64,000 nucleotides of DNA from Mycobacterium kyorinense (GTDB taxonomy: Bacteria; Actinomycetota; Actinomycetes; Mycobacteriales; Mycobacteriaceae). The notes under the pieces were generated by a model, which was not told the origin of the DNA, searched no databases, and was given only the letters and a program-made list of their open reading frames with translations. The DNA lies in contig NZ_LZKJ01000197.1 of the NCBI RefSeq assembly GCF_001672775.1, positions 1 through 64,000 on the forward strand. Direction: 5' to 3'. Within the stretch, counting starts at the first letter, position 1. Every line of letters begins with the position of its first letter. Positions 36,080 to 45,535 of the stretch are shown here, one piece after another. A program made the translations under genes and the position numbers.

Positions 36080-37417
36080 TCACCGAGTGCTGTGTTGAGG
36101 GCGGACCGCTCTGGCGTCGCGGCGACTGCGCTGCCGGGGATGCCCGTGTTCTGCACCGCTGCGTCGTTGGTCTCGAGCCCGCCGGGATCGGCGACCCTGG
36201 CGGCCACCCGTGGGTGAAGCCGCGGTCGCCGCATCCTTGGGGGCCGGCCGCCGCAACGGTGCAACCTCGCCGGCGAGTGTCTGCACCGACGCGGAGTCGG
36301 CCGCCACTTCTTGGGGCGTAACGGTGATTCCGGCCTTGCGCAGCAGAAGTCGGGTGTCTTTGCGTTGGTCGGGCAATACGACGGTCACCACCTGGCCCGC
36401 GCTGCCGGCCCGCGCCGTGCGACCGGAGCGATGCAGGTAGGCCTTGTGTTCCGCCGGCGGATCCACGTGCACCACCAGTTCGACGCCGTCGACGTGCACC
36501 CCACGAGCCGCGATGTCGGTGGCGACCAGCACACGCGCCTCCCCCGCGGTGAACGCGGCGAGGTTACGGTCCCGTGCCGGCTGAGAGAGGTTGCCGTGCA
36601 GATCGACCGCCGGCACCCCAGATTCGGTGAGCTGCCTGGCGAGCTTGCGGGCTTGGTGTTTGGTGCGCATGAACAGAATGCGACGGCCGGTGCCCGACGC
36701 CAACCGGTGCACCAGTTCCTTTTTCGCCTCGGTTCCGGCGACGTGGAACACGTGATGGGTCATCGCCGCGGGTGGCGCGCTGACTTCATCGACGGAATGC
36801 GACACCGGGTTGCGCAGAAAGCGCCGAACCAGCTTGTCGACACCGTTGTCGAGGGTCGCGGAGAACAGCAACCGCTGACCGCCGGCCGGCGTCGCGGCCA
36901 GGATGCGGGTGACCCCTGGTAAAAAGCCCAGGTCCGCCATGTGGTCGGCCTCGTCGAGCACGCTGATTTCGACTGCATCGAGACTGATCAGACGCTGTTT
37001 CATCAAGTCTTCGAGCCGACCGGGGCAGGCCACCACGATGTCGATACCGCTGTTGAGCGCCGCTACCTGCCGGCTCTGCGCGACGCCGCCGAAGATCGGC
37101 GTGACTCTTAGCCCATAGACGGCCGCCAGCGGTTCGAGCGTCGCGCAGATCTGGCTGGCCAGTTCCCGCGTCGGCGCCAAGACCAGGCCCGACGGCCGCG
37201 ACGGGCGCCGTGTGTGGTCGGCGAGCCGGGTCGCCAGCGGAATCGAAAAGGCCAACGTCTTTCCGCTGCCTGTTTTCGCTCGTCCCAGCACGTCGCGGCC
37301 TTCGAGAGTGTCGGGAAGGGTGTTGACCTGAATCGGGAAGGGCGTGGTGATGCCCAGGGCGGTGAGCGCCCCGGCAAGTGGTTCGGGCACGCCAAGGTCG
37401 GCGAAGGATGTTGTCAT
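36080..37417 (-). CDS. DEAD-box RNA helicase
   Basis: This 445-residue ATP-dependent RNA helicase shows all core motifs in order: Q motif PFPIQ, motif I AKTGSGKT, Ia PTRELASQ, II DEAD, III SAT, then domain-2 motifs VATDIAARGVHVDGV and HRSGRTARAG. The last 60 residues are a basic Arg-rich tail (RQGRRSRRARDQRRSG) likely to bind RNA. It probably acts in RNA unfolding, decay or ribosome assembly. It is not at this position in M. tuberculosis. AAAGG precedes ATG 37417, and a 249-base leader separates it from hflX upstream on the same strand. Confidence 0.92.
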   Translation of the reverse strand: MTTSFADLGVPEPLAGALTALGITTPFPIQVNTLPDTLEGRDVLGRAKTGSGKTLAFSIPLATRLADHTRRPSRPSGLVLAPTRELASQICATLEPLAAVYGLRVTPIFGGVAQSRQVAALNSGIDIVVACPGRLEDLMKQRLISLDAVEISVLDEADHMADLGFLPGVTRILAATPAGGQRLLFSATLDNGVDKLVRRFLRNPVSHSVDEVSAPPAAMTHHVFHVAGTEAKKELVHRLASGTGRRILFMRTKHQARKLARQLTESGVPAVDLHGNLSQPARDRNLAAFTAGEARVLVATDIAARGVHVDGVELVVHVDPPAEHKAYLHRSGRTARAGSAGQVVTVVLPDQRKDTRLLLRKAGITVTPQEVAADSASVQTLAGEVAPLRRPAPKDAATAASPTGGRQGRRSRRARDQRRSGAEHGHPRQRSRRDARAVRPQHSTR

Positions 37418-37666
37418 TGAAAGTGCCTTTCAGGCATCGGTTGTGCGGCGCGGCCGCGACGACGACGTCAAGCGGCGCTGGCGCGCAGGTGGCGAGATTG
37501 CCGGTCGGCAAAATCGATCGCCGCGAGAAGAGCTTGTGCGGGATGCACTGGTCACCTGAATCGGCATGCAGCCGATGGAGAAAGCGTTCCACGACGTCTT
37601 GGCATCATTCCTCGTGACGCCAACGTTCCCGGCAAGCATAGCGTACGAACGAAACAACCCTCGTGT
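37418..37666 (-). other. Gene-free leader between hflX and helicase gene
   Basis: This 249-base interval holds no convincing gene. On the minus strand a TATGCT-like -10 (complement of 37636-37641) lies near the hflX end, which would give a leader of about 210 bases for the helicase mRNA. Long regulated leaders are common for DEAD-box helicase genes, but no clear hairpin set was identified by eye. Confidence 0.35.
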
Positions 37667-39073
37667 TCAGGTCGTCGAAAACTCACGCACGCTGGCGGCC
37701 AAGGCCACCGGCACCCGCGCCTTGATCCGGGTGCCCTCTGCGTTGTGTTCGGCTTGCTGCACCCTGCCCTCGTCGTGTAGCCGGGCCACCAGATCGCCAC
37801 GGTCGTAAGGGATTACGACGTCGACGGCCGTGTCGATCGGGGCCGCCAATTCGGCCATCCGCCGCCGCAGCGCGTCGACACCTTCGCCGCTGCGGGCGGA
37901 GACGAACATCGCTCCGGGCAGCGCGCGGCGCAGCTTGGCCAGCGCCAAATCGCCTGCGGCGTCGACCTTGTTGACCACCAGCAGTTCGGGTGCCGGACGG
38001 CCGTCATGGTCGGCGATCACCTCGGAGATCACGTGGCGCACCGCGCTGATTTGGGCCAGCGGGTTGACGTCGGAACCGTCGACCACATGGACCAGCAGAT
38101 CGGCGTCGACCACCTCTTCCAGCGTCGAGCGGAACGCCTCGACCAGCTGGGTGGGCAGGTGCCGAACGAAGCCGACGGTGTCGCTGACGACATACGTCCG
38201 GCCGTCCTCGAATTCTCCACGGCGGGCGGTGGGTTCGAGGGTGGCGAACAGTGCGTCCTGCACCAACACGCCGGCGCCGGTCAGTGCGTTGAGCAGACTC
38301 GACTTGCCGGCGTTGGTGTAGCCGACGATCGCGACGGACGGAACGTCGCTGTGCAGCCGGCGACTGCGCTGGGTGTCGCGAACCTGCTTCATCGCTTTGA
38401 TGTCGCGGCGCAGTTTGGACATTCGTTCGCGGATACGACGCCGGTCGGTCTCGATCTTGGTTTCACCGGGACCGCGCAGACCCACCCCGCCGCCGCTGCC
38501 GCCGGCGCGGCCACCGGCCTGCCGCGACATCGACTCACCCCAGCCGCGCAGTCGCGGCAGCATGTATTCCATTTGGGCCAGGGCTACCTGCGCCTTGCCT
38601 TCTCGGCTGGTGGCGTGTTGGGCGAAGATGTCCAGGATCAGCGCGGTGCGGTCGACGACCTTGACCTTGACGGCCTTCTCCAGGGCGGTCAGCTGCGCCG
38701 GGGACAGCTCGCCGTCGCAGATGACGGTGTCGGCGCCGGTGGCCAGCACCACCTCGCGCAGCTCTTGCGCCTTGCCCGAGCCGATGTAGGTCGAGGCGTC
38801 GGGCTTGTCGCGGCGCTGGATCATCCCGTCGAGCACCTGCGAGCCCGCCGTTTCGGCGAGCGCAGCCAGCTCGGCGAGGCTGGCTTCGGCGTCGGCGGCG
38901 CTGCCTTCGGTCCACACGCCGACCAGCACGACGCGCTCGAGGCGTAGCTGGCGATACTCGACCTCGGAGACGTCGGCGAGTTCGGTGGACAGCCCGGCGA
39001 CGCGGCGCAGAGCCGAACGGTCGTCGAGCGCCAATTCGCCGGTGCTGGGAGTGAATTCGTCAGGAGATGTCAT
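37667..39073 (-). CDS. hflX: GTPase HflX
   Basis: HflX is a ribosome-associated GTPase that rescues stalled 70S particles under stress. The 468-residue protein has the HflX N-terminal domain (STYIGSGKAQEL, about 100), the glycine-rich linker GGRAGGSGGGVGLRGPGETK (about 199-218), G1 VGYTNAGKSSLLNAL (about 259), the G3 region DTVGFVRHLP and G4 NKVD (about 367). ATG 39073 is used; an in-frame GTG at 39094 would add seven residues, and neither has a clear ribosome site. It lies downstream of dapF on the same strand. Confidence 0.94.
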   Translation of the reverse strand: MTSPDEFTPSTGELALDDRSALRRVAGLSTELADVSEVEYRQLRLERVVLVGVWTEGSAADAEASLAELAALAETAGSQVLDGMIQRRDKPDASTYIGSGKAQELREVVLATGADTVICDGELSPAQLTALEKAVKVKVVDRTALILDIFAQHATSREGKAQVALAQMEYMLPRLRGWGESMSRQAGGRAGGSGGGVGLRGPGETKIETDRRRIRERMSKLRRDIKAMKQVRDTQRSRRLHSDVPSVAIVGYTNAGKSSLLNALTGAGVLVQDALFATLEPTARRGEFEDGRTYVVSDTVGFVRHLPTQLVEAFRSTLEEVVDADLLVHVVDGSDVNPLAQISAVRHVISEVIADHDGRPAPELLVVNKVDAAGDLALAKLRRALPGAMFVSARSGEGVDALRRRMAELAAPIDTAVDVVIPYDRGDLVARLHDEGRVQQAEHNAEGTRIKARVPVALAASVREFSTT

Positions 39074-39119
39074 AGGCAATAACACATGGTGCACGTCGAA
39101 GCGGCGACGTGCATCCGAA

Positions 39120-39992
39120 TTAACGCTGCGCGGCCTGCCACCATTCCTCGCTGATTTCGCCCTGGGCCACCAGAACCGAGGGCCCGCGCAGGTAGCTGGT
39201 GGCTTCGGTGATCGTGACGACGACGTCGCCGCCGGGCACCCGCACGGTCAGGGAGCCGCTGGCCGTCCCGGCGTGGGCCAGCCCGGCGACCGCGGCCGCA
39301 ACGGTGCCGGTGCCGCAGGAGCGGGTTTCACCGACACCCCGCTCGTGCACCCGCATGCTGACCGCGCCGTCCGCGGGCGCGGTGAGCACTTCGATGTTGA
39401 CCCCGTCCGGGAACTGCGCGTCGTCGAAGGTCACCGGCGCGGCGACATCCAGCGCCGCCAGCGTCTCGGCGGTCAGTTGCGGCTCGACGCACGCCAGATG
39501 CGGGTTGCCGACGTCGACGGCGATGCCGGCGAACCGGCGGCCTCCCACGACCGCCTCCCCCGTCCCGAGCCGGTTGGCCTTGCCCATGTCGACGGTGACG
39601 TCGGCGTGGGTGGCGTCGCACCCGTGCAGCACGACGGGCCGCGGGCCGGCCAGCGACCCGACGACGAACTCGTCGCGCGACTCCAGGCCGCTGGTCCGCA
39701 GATAGTGCGCGAACACCCGCACGCCGTTGCCGCACATCTCGGCAATGGAACCGTCGGCGTTGCGGTAGTCCATGTACCAGTCGTCGGCGCTGACTCCGTC
39801 GGGCAGGCGCTCCAGCGCTCCGGCGGCCAACACCGCGCCTGCTGTGCTCACCCGCAATACCCCGTCGGCGCCCAGCCCCCGTCGACGATCGCACAGCGCA
39901 GCCACCGCTGCAGGGCGCAGCGCCAGTTCGGCGTCAAGGTCGGGCAGCAGCACGAAATCGTTCTGCGTGCCGTGACCCTTCGAGAAGATCAC
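39120..39992 (-). CDS. dapF: Diaminopimelate epimerase
   Basis: DapF converts LL- to meso-diaminopimelate for lysine and peptidoglycan. In the 290 residues the catalytic pair is Cys87 ([13 protein letters not shown]) and Cys226 ([10 protein letters not shown]), the same numbers as in M. tuberculosis DapF. GTG 39992 ([16 protein letters not shown]) is preceded by TATCCT ending 6 bases upstream, so it is probably transcribed leaderless and independently of the inserted toxin-antitoxin pair. Confidence 0.96.
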   Translation of the reverse strand: MIFSKGHGTQNDFVLLPDLDAELALRPAAVAALCDRRRGLGADGVLRVSTAGAVLAAGALERLPDGVSADDWYMDYRNADGSIAEMCGNGVRVFAHYLRTSGLESRDEFVVGSLAGPRPVVLHGCDATHADVTVDMGKANRLGTGEAVVGGRRFAGIAVDVGNPHLACVEPQLTAETLAALDVAAPVTFDDAQFPDGVNIEVLTAPADGAVSMRVHERGVGETRSCGTGTVAAAVAGLAHAGTASGSLTVRVPGGDVVVTITEATSYLRGPSVLVAQGEISEEWWQAAQR

Positions 39993-39998
39993 CTGCTC

Positions 39999-40004
39999 AG
40001 GATA
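39999..40004 (-). promoter_or_regulatory. -10 hexamer TATCCT for leaderless dapF
   Basis: On the minus strand TATCCT ends 6 bases before the dapF GTG. It lies between the toxin stop and dapF, giving dapF its own promoter. Confidence 0.55.
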
Positions 40005-40024
40005 CGTGCCGCCACGCCCTTCGA

Positions 40025-40282
40025 TCAGTAGTGATAGCGCGCCATGAGAACCTTGACCTCGCTGTCGTCAGCTCGATACACCAGCCGATGTTCGTCATCG
40101 ATGCGGCGCGACCAGTACCCCGACAACTCGCCCTTCAGCGGTTCCGGTTTGCCGATCCCGCTGAATGGATCTCGTTGAATCTCTGCTATCAGTCGGACAA
40201 TCCGGCGGGCGATCTTGCGGTCGGAGGCCAGCCAGAACAGGAAGTCATCCCAGGCGCCGGAATCGAAGTGGACGCTCCTCAC
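40025..40282 (-). CDS. yoeB: YoeB/RelK-family toxin (ribosome-dependent mRNA interferase)
   Basis: This 85-residue toxin matches the YoeB family along its whole length. The core [18 protein letters not shown] is followed by [11 protein letters not shown] and a terminal ARYHY. The catalytic residues correspond to Glu47, Arg66, His84 and Tyr85, all present, so it should be active. YoeB toxins cut mRNA in the ribosomal A site. The GTG start overlaps the antitoxin stop in GTGA (40279-40282), the classic coupled arrangement. M. tuberculosis relK lies elsewhere in its genome; this copy is inserted between dapF and miaA. Confidence 0.95.
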   Translation of the reverse strand: MRSVHFDSGAWDDFLFWLASDRKIARRIVRLIAEIQRDPFSGIGKPEPLKGELSGYWSRRIDDEHRLVYRADDSEVKVLMARYHY

Positions 40283-40560
40283 TCCTCGCCGCCGGCCATC
40301 TCCCGTAGCTTGTCGATCGACATGGTGGGTTCGGAATGCTCCGCCTTGTCACGGGCAACGGCTTCCATCAGCCGTTTGGCATTCTCCGGTGAACGCAGCA
40401 AGTAGACCGTTTCTTGCCATGAGTCGTAGTCGTCGGCAGACATGAGCACCCCATCGCCGGCGCGAGAGGTAATGCGCACCGGCTGGTGATCGGTGTTGAC
40501 TTGTTCCAAGAGCGGGAACAGGCGCTGCCTGGCCTCGCTTGCGCTGATGCTCACGTCCAT
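40279..40560 (-). CDS. yefM: YefM/RelJ-family (Phd) antitoxin
   Basis: This 93-residue antitoxin has a Phd/YefM DNA-binding N-terminus ([20 protein letters not shown]). The central [20 protein letters not shown] (about residues 31-50) is typical of the family. The acidic C-terminal tail from about 55 would wrap the toxin. An in-frame GTG at 40563 is a possible alternative start. Such antitoxins repress their own operon with the toxin as co-repressor; the interval upstream contains four regularly spaced GTAC sites. Confidence 0.94.
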   Translation of the reverse strand: MDVSISASEARQRLFPLLEQVNTDHQPVRITSRAGDGVLMSADDYDSWQETVYLLRSPENAKRLMEAVARDKAEHSEPTMSIDKLREMAGGEE

Positions 40561-40574
40561 CACCTTAGCACTAG

Positions 40575-40617
40575 TTGTACGGAAAATCGGTACTGCAGTA
40601 GTACAGGATCATTGTAC
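40575..40617. promoter_or_regulatory. Candidate YefM operator with four GTAC sites
   Basis: GTAC occurs at 40577, 40590, 40601 and 40614, spaced 13, 11 and 13 bases, around the 10-bp palindrome TACTGCAGTA (40591-40600). YefM of E. coli recognises TGTACA-type cores. The array fills the interval before the antitoxin and reaches the miaA stop. Confidence 0.6.
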
Positions 40618-40620
40618 GTA

Positions 40621-41529
40621 TCAATGCTCCTTCGACCGCCAGGCATGCACTGCCTCGTCGGCGATGCCCACCGCCGTCGCGTCCAGCCAGTGGATGCGAT
40701 GGTCGCGGCGAAACCAGGATCGCTGGCGTCGGACATAACGGCGCGTGCCAACGAACGTCGGTTCCCGGGCGCCATCGCCGTTGCCGCCGGCCTCGAGGTC
40801 GGCGATCACCTGCGCATAGCCCAGTGCCCGAGACGCGGTGACGCCGTCGCGCAATCCGTCTCCGAGCAGTGCAATGACCTCCTCGACCAGGCCGGAATCA
40901 AACATCGTGTCGGTGCGCCGGGCCAGCCGCTCGTCGAGAACGCCGGTGTCGCAATCCAACCCGATGATCACGGTGTCCCAGCGGGGCGCGCCGATGCTCG
41001 GCGCCGACGCGGCGAACGGTTGCCCGGTGAGCTCGATAACCTCCAGCGCCCGCACGATACGCCGGCCGTCGGTGGGCAGAATCGACGACGCCGCCGCTGG
41101 GTCGCGGTGCGCCAGCTCGTCGTGCAGCGCCGCCACCCCCACCTCGGCGAGCCGGCGCTCCCAGGCGGCCCGAACCGCCGGGTCGGTCGCGGGGAACGAC
41201 CAATCGTCGAGCAGCGATTGGATGTACAGCATCGACCCGCCCACGATGATCGGCACTGCGCCGCGGGCGGTGATCGCTTCGATGTCGGCGGCCGCGTCGC
41301 GCTGGTAGCGGGCAACCGTGGCGGTCTCGGTGACGTCGAGAACGTCGAGCTGGTGATGCGGAATGCCCCGACGCTCGGCGGCGGGAAGTTTGGCGGTGCC
41401 AATGTCCATCCCGCGGTAGAGCTGCATCGCGTCGGCGTTCACGATTTCGCCGTCGAGCCGCTCGGCGGCCTCAAGCGCCAGCTGCGACTTGCCGGTGCCG
41501 GTCGGGCCGACGACGGCCAGCGGTCTCAC
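40621..41529 (-). CDS. miaA: tRNA dimethylallyltransferase MiaA
   Basis: MiaA adds a dimethylallyl group to A37 of tRNAs reading UNN codons, using an MEP-pathway product. The 302-residue protein has the P-loop [17 protein letters not shown] (about 5-21), [18 protein letters not shown] (about 34-51), [19 protein letters not shown] and [14 protein letters not shown] (about 97-110). GTG 41529 overlaps the upstream stop (GTGA), so it is coupled to the preceding gene. miaB, the next enzyme on i6A37, is encoded in a separate operon 4 kb away. Confidence 0.95.
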   Translation of the reverse strand: MRPLAVVGPTGTGKSQLALEAAERLDGEIVNADAMQLYRGMDIGTAKLPAAERRGIPHHQLDVLDVTETATVARYQRDAAADIEAITARGAVPIIVGGSMLYIQSLLDDWSFPATDPAVRAAWERRLAEVGVAALHDELAHRDPAAASSILPTDGRRIVRALEVIELTGQPFAASAPSIGAPRWDTVIIGLDCDTGVLDERLARRTDTMFDSGLVEEVIALLGDGLRDGVTASRALGYAQVIADLEAGGNGDGAREPTFVGTRRYVRRQRSWFRRDHRIHWLDATAVGIADEAVHAWRSKEH

Positions 41530-42212
41530 GGCTGCCAGATACCGGCGAAGTAGCCCACGCCGTAGGGCGCTCCGCGGTAGAGCTCTTTGGCCGACCGGGG
41601 TGCCGGCTCGGCCAGGCCGGCCAGCACCTGGAATGCCACCCGCCCCACGATGTGGTCGGGCAGGCGGGTCAGGGCGGCCACGTCGCCGCCGGCCAGCGCG
41701 TCGTCCAGGACGCGCTGCACGTCGACGTCGTCGGGGCGGTAGCCGCCGGGCGCGGCGGCAGTCAAGGTGTTGGCGCCGTCGGCAACAACGAGGACGCCGA
41801 TCGGATCGTTCGCCGCTTCGACCTCGCCCCGCAATCGCCGGCCGACGGCCAGCGCGGCGTCGACGTCGAGATCGGGGCGATACACCTGCACGTCGGCGTG
41901 GGCGTCTGGCTGTGCTTGCTCCCGTACCCAGCCGGTGAACAACGCGCACAGCGGCAGCGCCACCGGGTCGCGGGCGCCATGCGGGGACAGTCGGACGGTC
42001 ACCTCGGCGCCGAATCCCGCGAACGTGCCGACGCTGGATGCGTCGATGACGCCCTCGCCGCCGCCCACGCCCACGGCGATCCAGCGCGGCGGCAGCGCGG
42101 CGGCAGCGGCGATCACCGCGGCCCGCAGATCGGCCACTTCGGCGCCTGCGGCGCCGGCCAGCTCGGGAACCAGCACCGGCGCCGAGGGAACGATCGCGAT
42201 GGCGCCCAACAC
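41526..42212 (-). CDS. Class III extradiol dioxygenase-like protein (Rv2728c-like)
   Basis: This 228-residue protein has the start [20 protein letters not shown], the central [13 protein letters not shown] (about residues 138-150) and the C-terminal [19 protein letters not shown] seen in the class III extradiol dioxygenase-like family that neighbours miaA in mycobacteria. The iron-binding histidines of true LigB enzymes are not obvious, so catalysis is doubtful. It is translationally coupled to miaA. TAGTTT ends 6 bases before the GTG start. Confidence 0.8.
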   Translation of the reverse strand: MLGAIAIVPSAPVLVPELAGAAGAEVADLRAAVIAAAAALPPRWIAVGVGGGEGVIDASSVGTFAGFGAEVTVRLSPHGARDPVALPLCALFTGWVREQAQPDAHADVQVYRPDLDVDAALAVGRRLRGEVEAANDPIGVLVVADGANTLTAAAPGGYRPDDVDVQRVLDDALAGGDVAALTRLPDHIVGRVAFQVLAGLAEPAPRSAKELYRGAPYGVGYFAGIWQP

Positions 42213-42218
42213 GCCATC

Positions 42219-42224
42219 AAACTA
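42219..42224 (-). promoter_or_regulatory. -10 hexamer TAGTTT for leaderless Rv2728c-like/miaA operon
   Basis: On the minus strand TAGTTT ends 6 bases before GTG 42212, so the two-gene operon with miaA probably starts here. Confidence 0.5.
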
Positions 42225-42262
42225 ACGTCCGCGCCGCGCCTGAGCCGTCGGAGGGCCTAAAG

Positions 42263-43174
42263 CTATGCGGGCGCCGCCGACTCGTGTGTGCGTTTCACGT
42301 CGCGGCCGGCGCCGGACGCGATGGTGGCGGCTTCGCCGCGGGCCAACGCCACCGTCGCGGTGATCACCACCGCGACGGCCGCGATCAGCACGAAGATCTC
42401 CGGCCCGTCGACCTGCAGTCGCTCCTCGAGCACCAAAACCCCCAGCGCCGACGCCACCACAGGCTTGGCCACGGTGATCGTCGGCAACGACGCGGTCAAT
42501 GCGCCGGCTCGAAACGCCGACTGCTGGAAGATCATCCCGGCCAACGATGCCAAGATCCACGCGTAGAACTCGGGTGCCCGCAGCACCGGCCCGAAGCCGC
42601 CTTCGAGCAGTTCGACCACACCCTTGGTCAGCACCGCAAACAACGCCAACGACGAACCTGCCACCACTGCCAGCAGCACCGCCGCCGCCGGACCGCCCGA
42701 CCAGAGCCGCGCCGCCAACACACACAGCACCAACGCCGGGCCCATCACGATGGCCACCACAATCCATGTCCCGAACGAGGCCCGTGAATGCCCGGCGGTC
42801 GGGTCGCCGACGCTGACGACCAGGGCCAGCGCGCACGCCAGCACCAGCGCCCACATCCACTCCCAGCGGGTTACCCGGTGGTGGGTGATGCGCGCGTAGA
42901 TCGGTAGCGCGAACAGCAGAGCCGTCACTTGCAGGGATGTCACCAACATCACCGAGGCCAGAGCCAGCGCGCCGGCTTGCAGCGCGTAGTTGGCAACCGC
43001 ACCCATGCCGCCCAACCACCACCGGACGTCGCGCAACGACATGCGGAACAACTCGAGGTGGCCGACCTGCTTGTCGGTGATCTCCTGAGCCGAACGCTGA
43101 CGGATTACATCACCGAGCGCGGATGCCAGCGCCGCGCATAGTGCGAGGAAGATCGCAAGATCAGCCCTCCACAT
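42263..43174 (-). CDS. EamA/DMT-like membrane transporter (Rv2729c-like)
   Basis: This 303-residue protein has nine to ten hydrophobic segments in two internally similar halves, as in the drug/metabolite transporter superfamily. The second half has VAKPVVASALGVLVLEERLQ (about residues 245-264), the EamA-like loop with glutamates. AAGGAGGT lies 6 bases before ATG 43174, a near-perfect ribosome site that decides the start. Its substrate is unknown. It lies upstream of the Rv2728c-like/miaA operon on the same strand but is separated from it by a promoter. Confidence 0.88.
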   Translation of the reverse strand: MWRADLAIFLALCAALASALGDVIRQRSAQEITDKQVGHLELFRMSLRDVRWWLGGMGAVANYALQAGALALASVMLVTSLQVTALLFALPIYARITHHRVTRWEWMWALVLACALALVVSVGDPTAGHSRASFGTWIVVAIVMGPALVLCVLAARLWSGGPAAAVLLAVVAGSSLALFAVLTKGVVELLEGGFGPVLRAPEFYAWILASLAGMIFQQSAFRAGALTASLPTITVAKPVVASALGVLVLEERLQVDGPEIFVLIAAVAVVITATVALARGEAATIASGAGRDVKRTHESAAPA

Positions 43175-43616
43175 CAAAGACCTCCTTGGCCGTCGTTCGG
43201 CCCGGAAGCCGTTACATCTGCGTGCTGTTCGTTCACGGTTCGTCGCCACTCTAGTGCGGTGGACGACGCGCGAACATTAGCCGAACCCCAACGCAACGTA
43301 CGGCATTACGCACCTCTCATAGCCTATGTATCTGCTATGCAAACGCGGGTCTGTCGGAGCCCGGGTTCACGACGGGCTGATCGCCGAGCACGACGACGCG
43401 GTCCGCGTTCCGGCCCGGAAGGCGGACGGCTGCCAACTGGTGCCGTGCCGCCGCGAGAAGTGGTCGCTGAGGCGGCAACGCGAAGGTGGGGGCGCGCCGC
43501 CTGGCAAGCTGCTTCAATACTGATTGGGAACCCGTGGAGCGACACGGGCAGTCTCGAGGTGGAGCAGTCGGCGCCGCAATGCGCGGCAGGTGCGCGCGAC
43601 CCCGCGCGAAGGGTAG
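43175..43616. other. 442-base interval without a convincing gene
   Basis: This is a divergent interval between the EamA gene and the DUF349 gene. A 65-codon plus-strand frame (43326-43523) and antisense frames are open but match no family I know and lack good ribosome sites. A 6-bp inverted repeat CATAGC-N10-GCTATG lies at 43318-43339. It presumably holds the DUF349 promoter, perhaps with the remains of a lost gene. Confidence 0.4.
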
Positions 43617-44936
43617 GTGACGGTGATGGCGGAAGAGTCCCGCAGCAATGAGTCCAGACCGGTTCCGCGGCCGGGTCCGCGACCTGGTCCCCGGCCGACA
43701 CCGCGACCCTCGCCGATCGTCGCGCCGCCGACCAGCGACCCACACCGGTTCGGGCGAGTAGACCCGGACGGCACGGTGTGGCTGGTCAGCGCGGCCGGTG
43801 AGCGAGTCATCGGCTCCTGGCAGGCCGGCGACACCGAGGCCGCATTCGCCCATTTCGGCCGGCGCTTCGATGACCTGAGCACCGAGGTCACGCTGATGGA
43901 GGAGCGACTGGCGTCCGGCAGCGGCGACGCTCGCAAGATCAAGGCCAACGCCGCTGCGCTGGCTGAGGCGTTGCCGACAGCGAGCGTGCTCGGGGACGTC
44001 GACGCGCTGGTGGCCCGGCTGGCCGGTATCTGCGAACATGCCGAGGCCGTCGCGTCGGCGGACCGCGCCCGCCGCGAGGAACATCGCGCTGCCCAGATCG
44101 CCCGCAAGGAGGCGCTGGCCGACGAAGCCGAGGAGTTGGCCGCCAATTCGACGCATTGGAAGGCCGCCGGCGACCGGTTGCGCGGGATCCTCGAGGAATG
44201 GAAGACGATCGGCGGTCTGGACCGCAAAACCGACGACGCGTTGTGGAAGCGCTACGCGGCGGCCCGGGAAACGTTCAACCGGCGGCGCGGCACGCATTTC
44301 GCCGAACTGGACCGGGAGCGGTCGGTGGCCCGTGAAGCCAAAGAACGACTGTGCGAGCGCGCCGAAGAGCTGGCCGGATCGACGGAATGGAGCGCCACCA
44401 GCGCGGCGTTCCGCAAGCTGCTCACCGAGTGGAAGAGTGTCGGTCGCGCCGCCCGCGACGTCGACGATGCGCTGTGGCGCCGGTTCAAGGCCGCTCAGGA
44501 CACGTTCTTCAAGGCCCGCAATGCGGCCACAGCCGAACGCGACGCGGAGCTGGGGGCCAATGCCACCGCCAAGGAGGCGCTGCTGGCCGAGGCCGAAAAG
44601 CTCGACACCAGCAACCTCGACGCGGCGCGGGCGGCGCTGCGGTCGATCGCCGAGAAGTGGGACGCGATCGGCAGGGTGCCGCGGGAGCGGTCGGCCGAGT
44701 TGGAGCGGCGGCTGCGCGCGGTCGAGAAGAAGGTCCGCGAGGCCGGCGAATCGGACTGGACCGACCCGCAGGCCCAAGACCGTGCCGAGCAGTTCCGGGC
44801 GCGCGCCGAGCAGTTCGAGCGTCAGGCGGAAAAGGCCGAGGCGGCGGGCCGCACCAAGGAGGCCGACGAGGCCAAGGCGAACGCCGCGCAGTGGCGGCAA
44901 TGGGCCGACGCGGCCGCTGACGCGCTGAAGTCCTGA
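43617..44936 (+). CDS. DUF349 repeat protein (Rv2731-like)
   Basis: This 439-residue soluble protein has a Pro/Arg-rich N-terminus (about 10-45), then a domain with [13 protein letters not shown]. Three DUF349 repeats follow, about 70 residues each, with the pattern [40 protein letters not shown] and [20 protein letters not shown]. The C-terminus is a long charged coiled coil (about 380-436). The family function is unknown. Starts at GTG 43617, GTG 43623 and ATG 43626 are all possible behind GAAGGG. Confidence 0.87.
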   Translation: MTVMAEESRSNESRPVPRPGPRPGPRPTPRPSPIVAPPTSDPHRFGRVDPDGTVWLVSAAGERVIGSWQAGDTEAAFAHFGRRFDDLSTEVTLMEERLASGSGDARKIKANAAALAEALPTASVLGDVDALVARLAGICEHAEAVASADRARREEHRAAQIARKEALADEAEELAANSTHWKAAGDRLRGILEEWKTIGGLDRKTDDALWKRYAAARETFNRRRGTHFAELDRERSVAREAKERLCERAEELAGSTEWSATSAAFRKLLTEWKSVGRAARDVDDALWRRFKAAQDTFFKARNAATAERDAELGANATAKEALLAEAEKLDTSNLDAARAALRSIAEKWDAIGRVPRERSAELERRLRAVEKKVREAGESDWTDPQAQDRAEQFRARAEQFERQAEKAEAAGRTKEADEAKANAAQWRQWADAAADALKS

Positions 44937-44937
44937 G

Positions 44938-44960
44938 AGCGGGCTGCAGGCACGCCCGCT
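44938..44960 (+). terminator. Hairpin terminator after DUF349 gene
   Basis: AGCGGGC and GCCCGCT form a 7-bp stem with a 9-base loop, 1 base after the stop, followed by TATT. It overlaps the stop codon of the convergent membrane-protein gene and may serve both. Confidence 0.55.
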
Positions 44961-45535
44961 TATTCGGGCGGTTTCTCGTCGTCGAGGGTTTCCAGCAGCG
45001 TCCGGGATTGCTGGCTCGCGGCGGCGCTCCGGCGCTGCTCCTCGGCCGCCAGCTGCACGATCGTGCGAGACCACACCACCCGGGCCCAGTGAAACGTCAG
45101 TGCCATCACGGTGATCCACGCGACGATCAGGCCAACGCCGGGCCCGGGGTACCCCTCGGCGACGGTTTGGCGTGACCAGACCGCGAAGAGCCCGACGGCA
45201 CTGGCCACCGCCGAGCCTGCCAGCGCGATCCAGGCCAGCGTCCAGCGCCGGGTGACCAGGGCCAGCATCGAAAACCCGACGCCGAACACCAGGGCCAGCC
45301 AGCCGAACAGCCGCGACGGCAGCGCCACCGCGGCGGCCGCCGCCTCGTCGCCACCGAACAGCACGTCCCATCCGCGCACGTGGCCGGTGTGCGGCAGGAT
45401 GAACGACGCCACCAGGACAACCACCAGGATCGCCACCACCAAAGCCCTTGCGCCCGGGTCGATCTCGTGGGCGATGCGCCGTTCGGCGGCCTCCAAATCG
45501 GCTCGGTAGGCTTCGAAATCCTTGTGCTCGCTCAT
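44960..45535 (-). CDS. Four-segment membrane protein (Rv2732c-like)
   Basis: This 191-residue protein has a charged N-terminal helix ([18 protein letters not shown]), four membrane segments (about residues 30-50, 74-94, 100-120 and 133-153) and a polar C-terminal tail. I know no function for it. ATG 45535 overlaps the miaB stop in ATGA (45532-45535), giving a coupled start; an in-frame ATG at 45544 is the alternative. It is the last gene of the miaB operon and convergent with the DUF349 gene. Confidence 0.8.
   Translation of the reverse strand: MSEHKDFEAYRADLEAAERRIAHEIDPGARALVVAILVVVLVASFILPHTGHVRGWDVLFGGDEAAAAAVALPSRLFGWLALVFGVGFSMLALVTRRWTLAWIALAGSAVASAVGLFAVWSRQTVAEGYPGPGVGLIVAWITVMALTFHWARVVWSRTIVQLAAEEQRRSAAASQQSRTLLETLDDEKPPE

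Noticed and set aside
43335-45371. Very long open frame (678 codons) antisense to the DUF349 gene
   Set aside because: It is Arg/Gly/Pro-rich with no family motif and mirrors the codon bias of the DUF349 gene. High-GC genes produce such antisense frames routinely.
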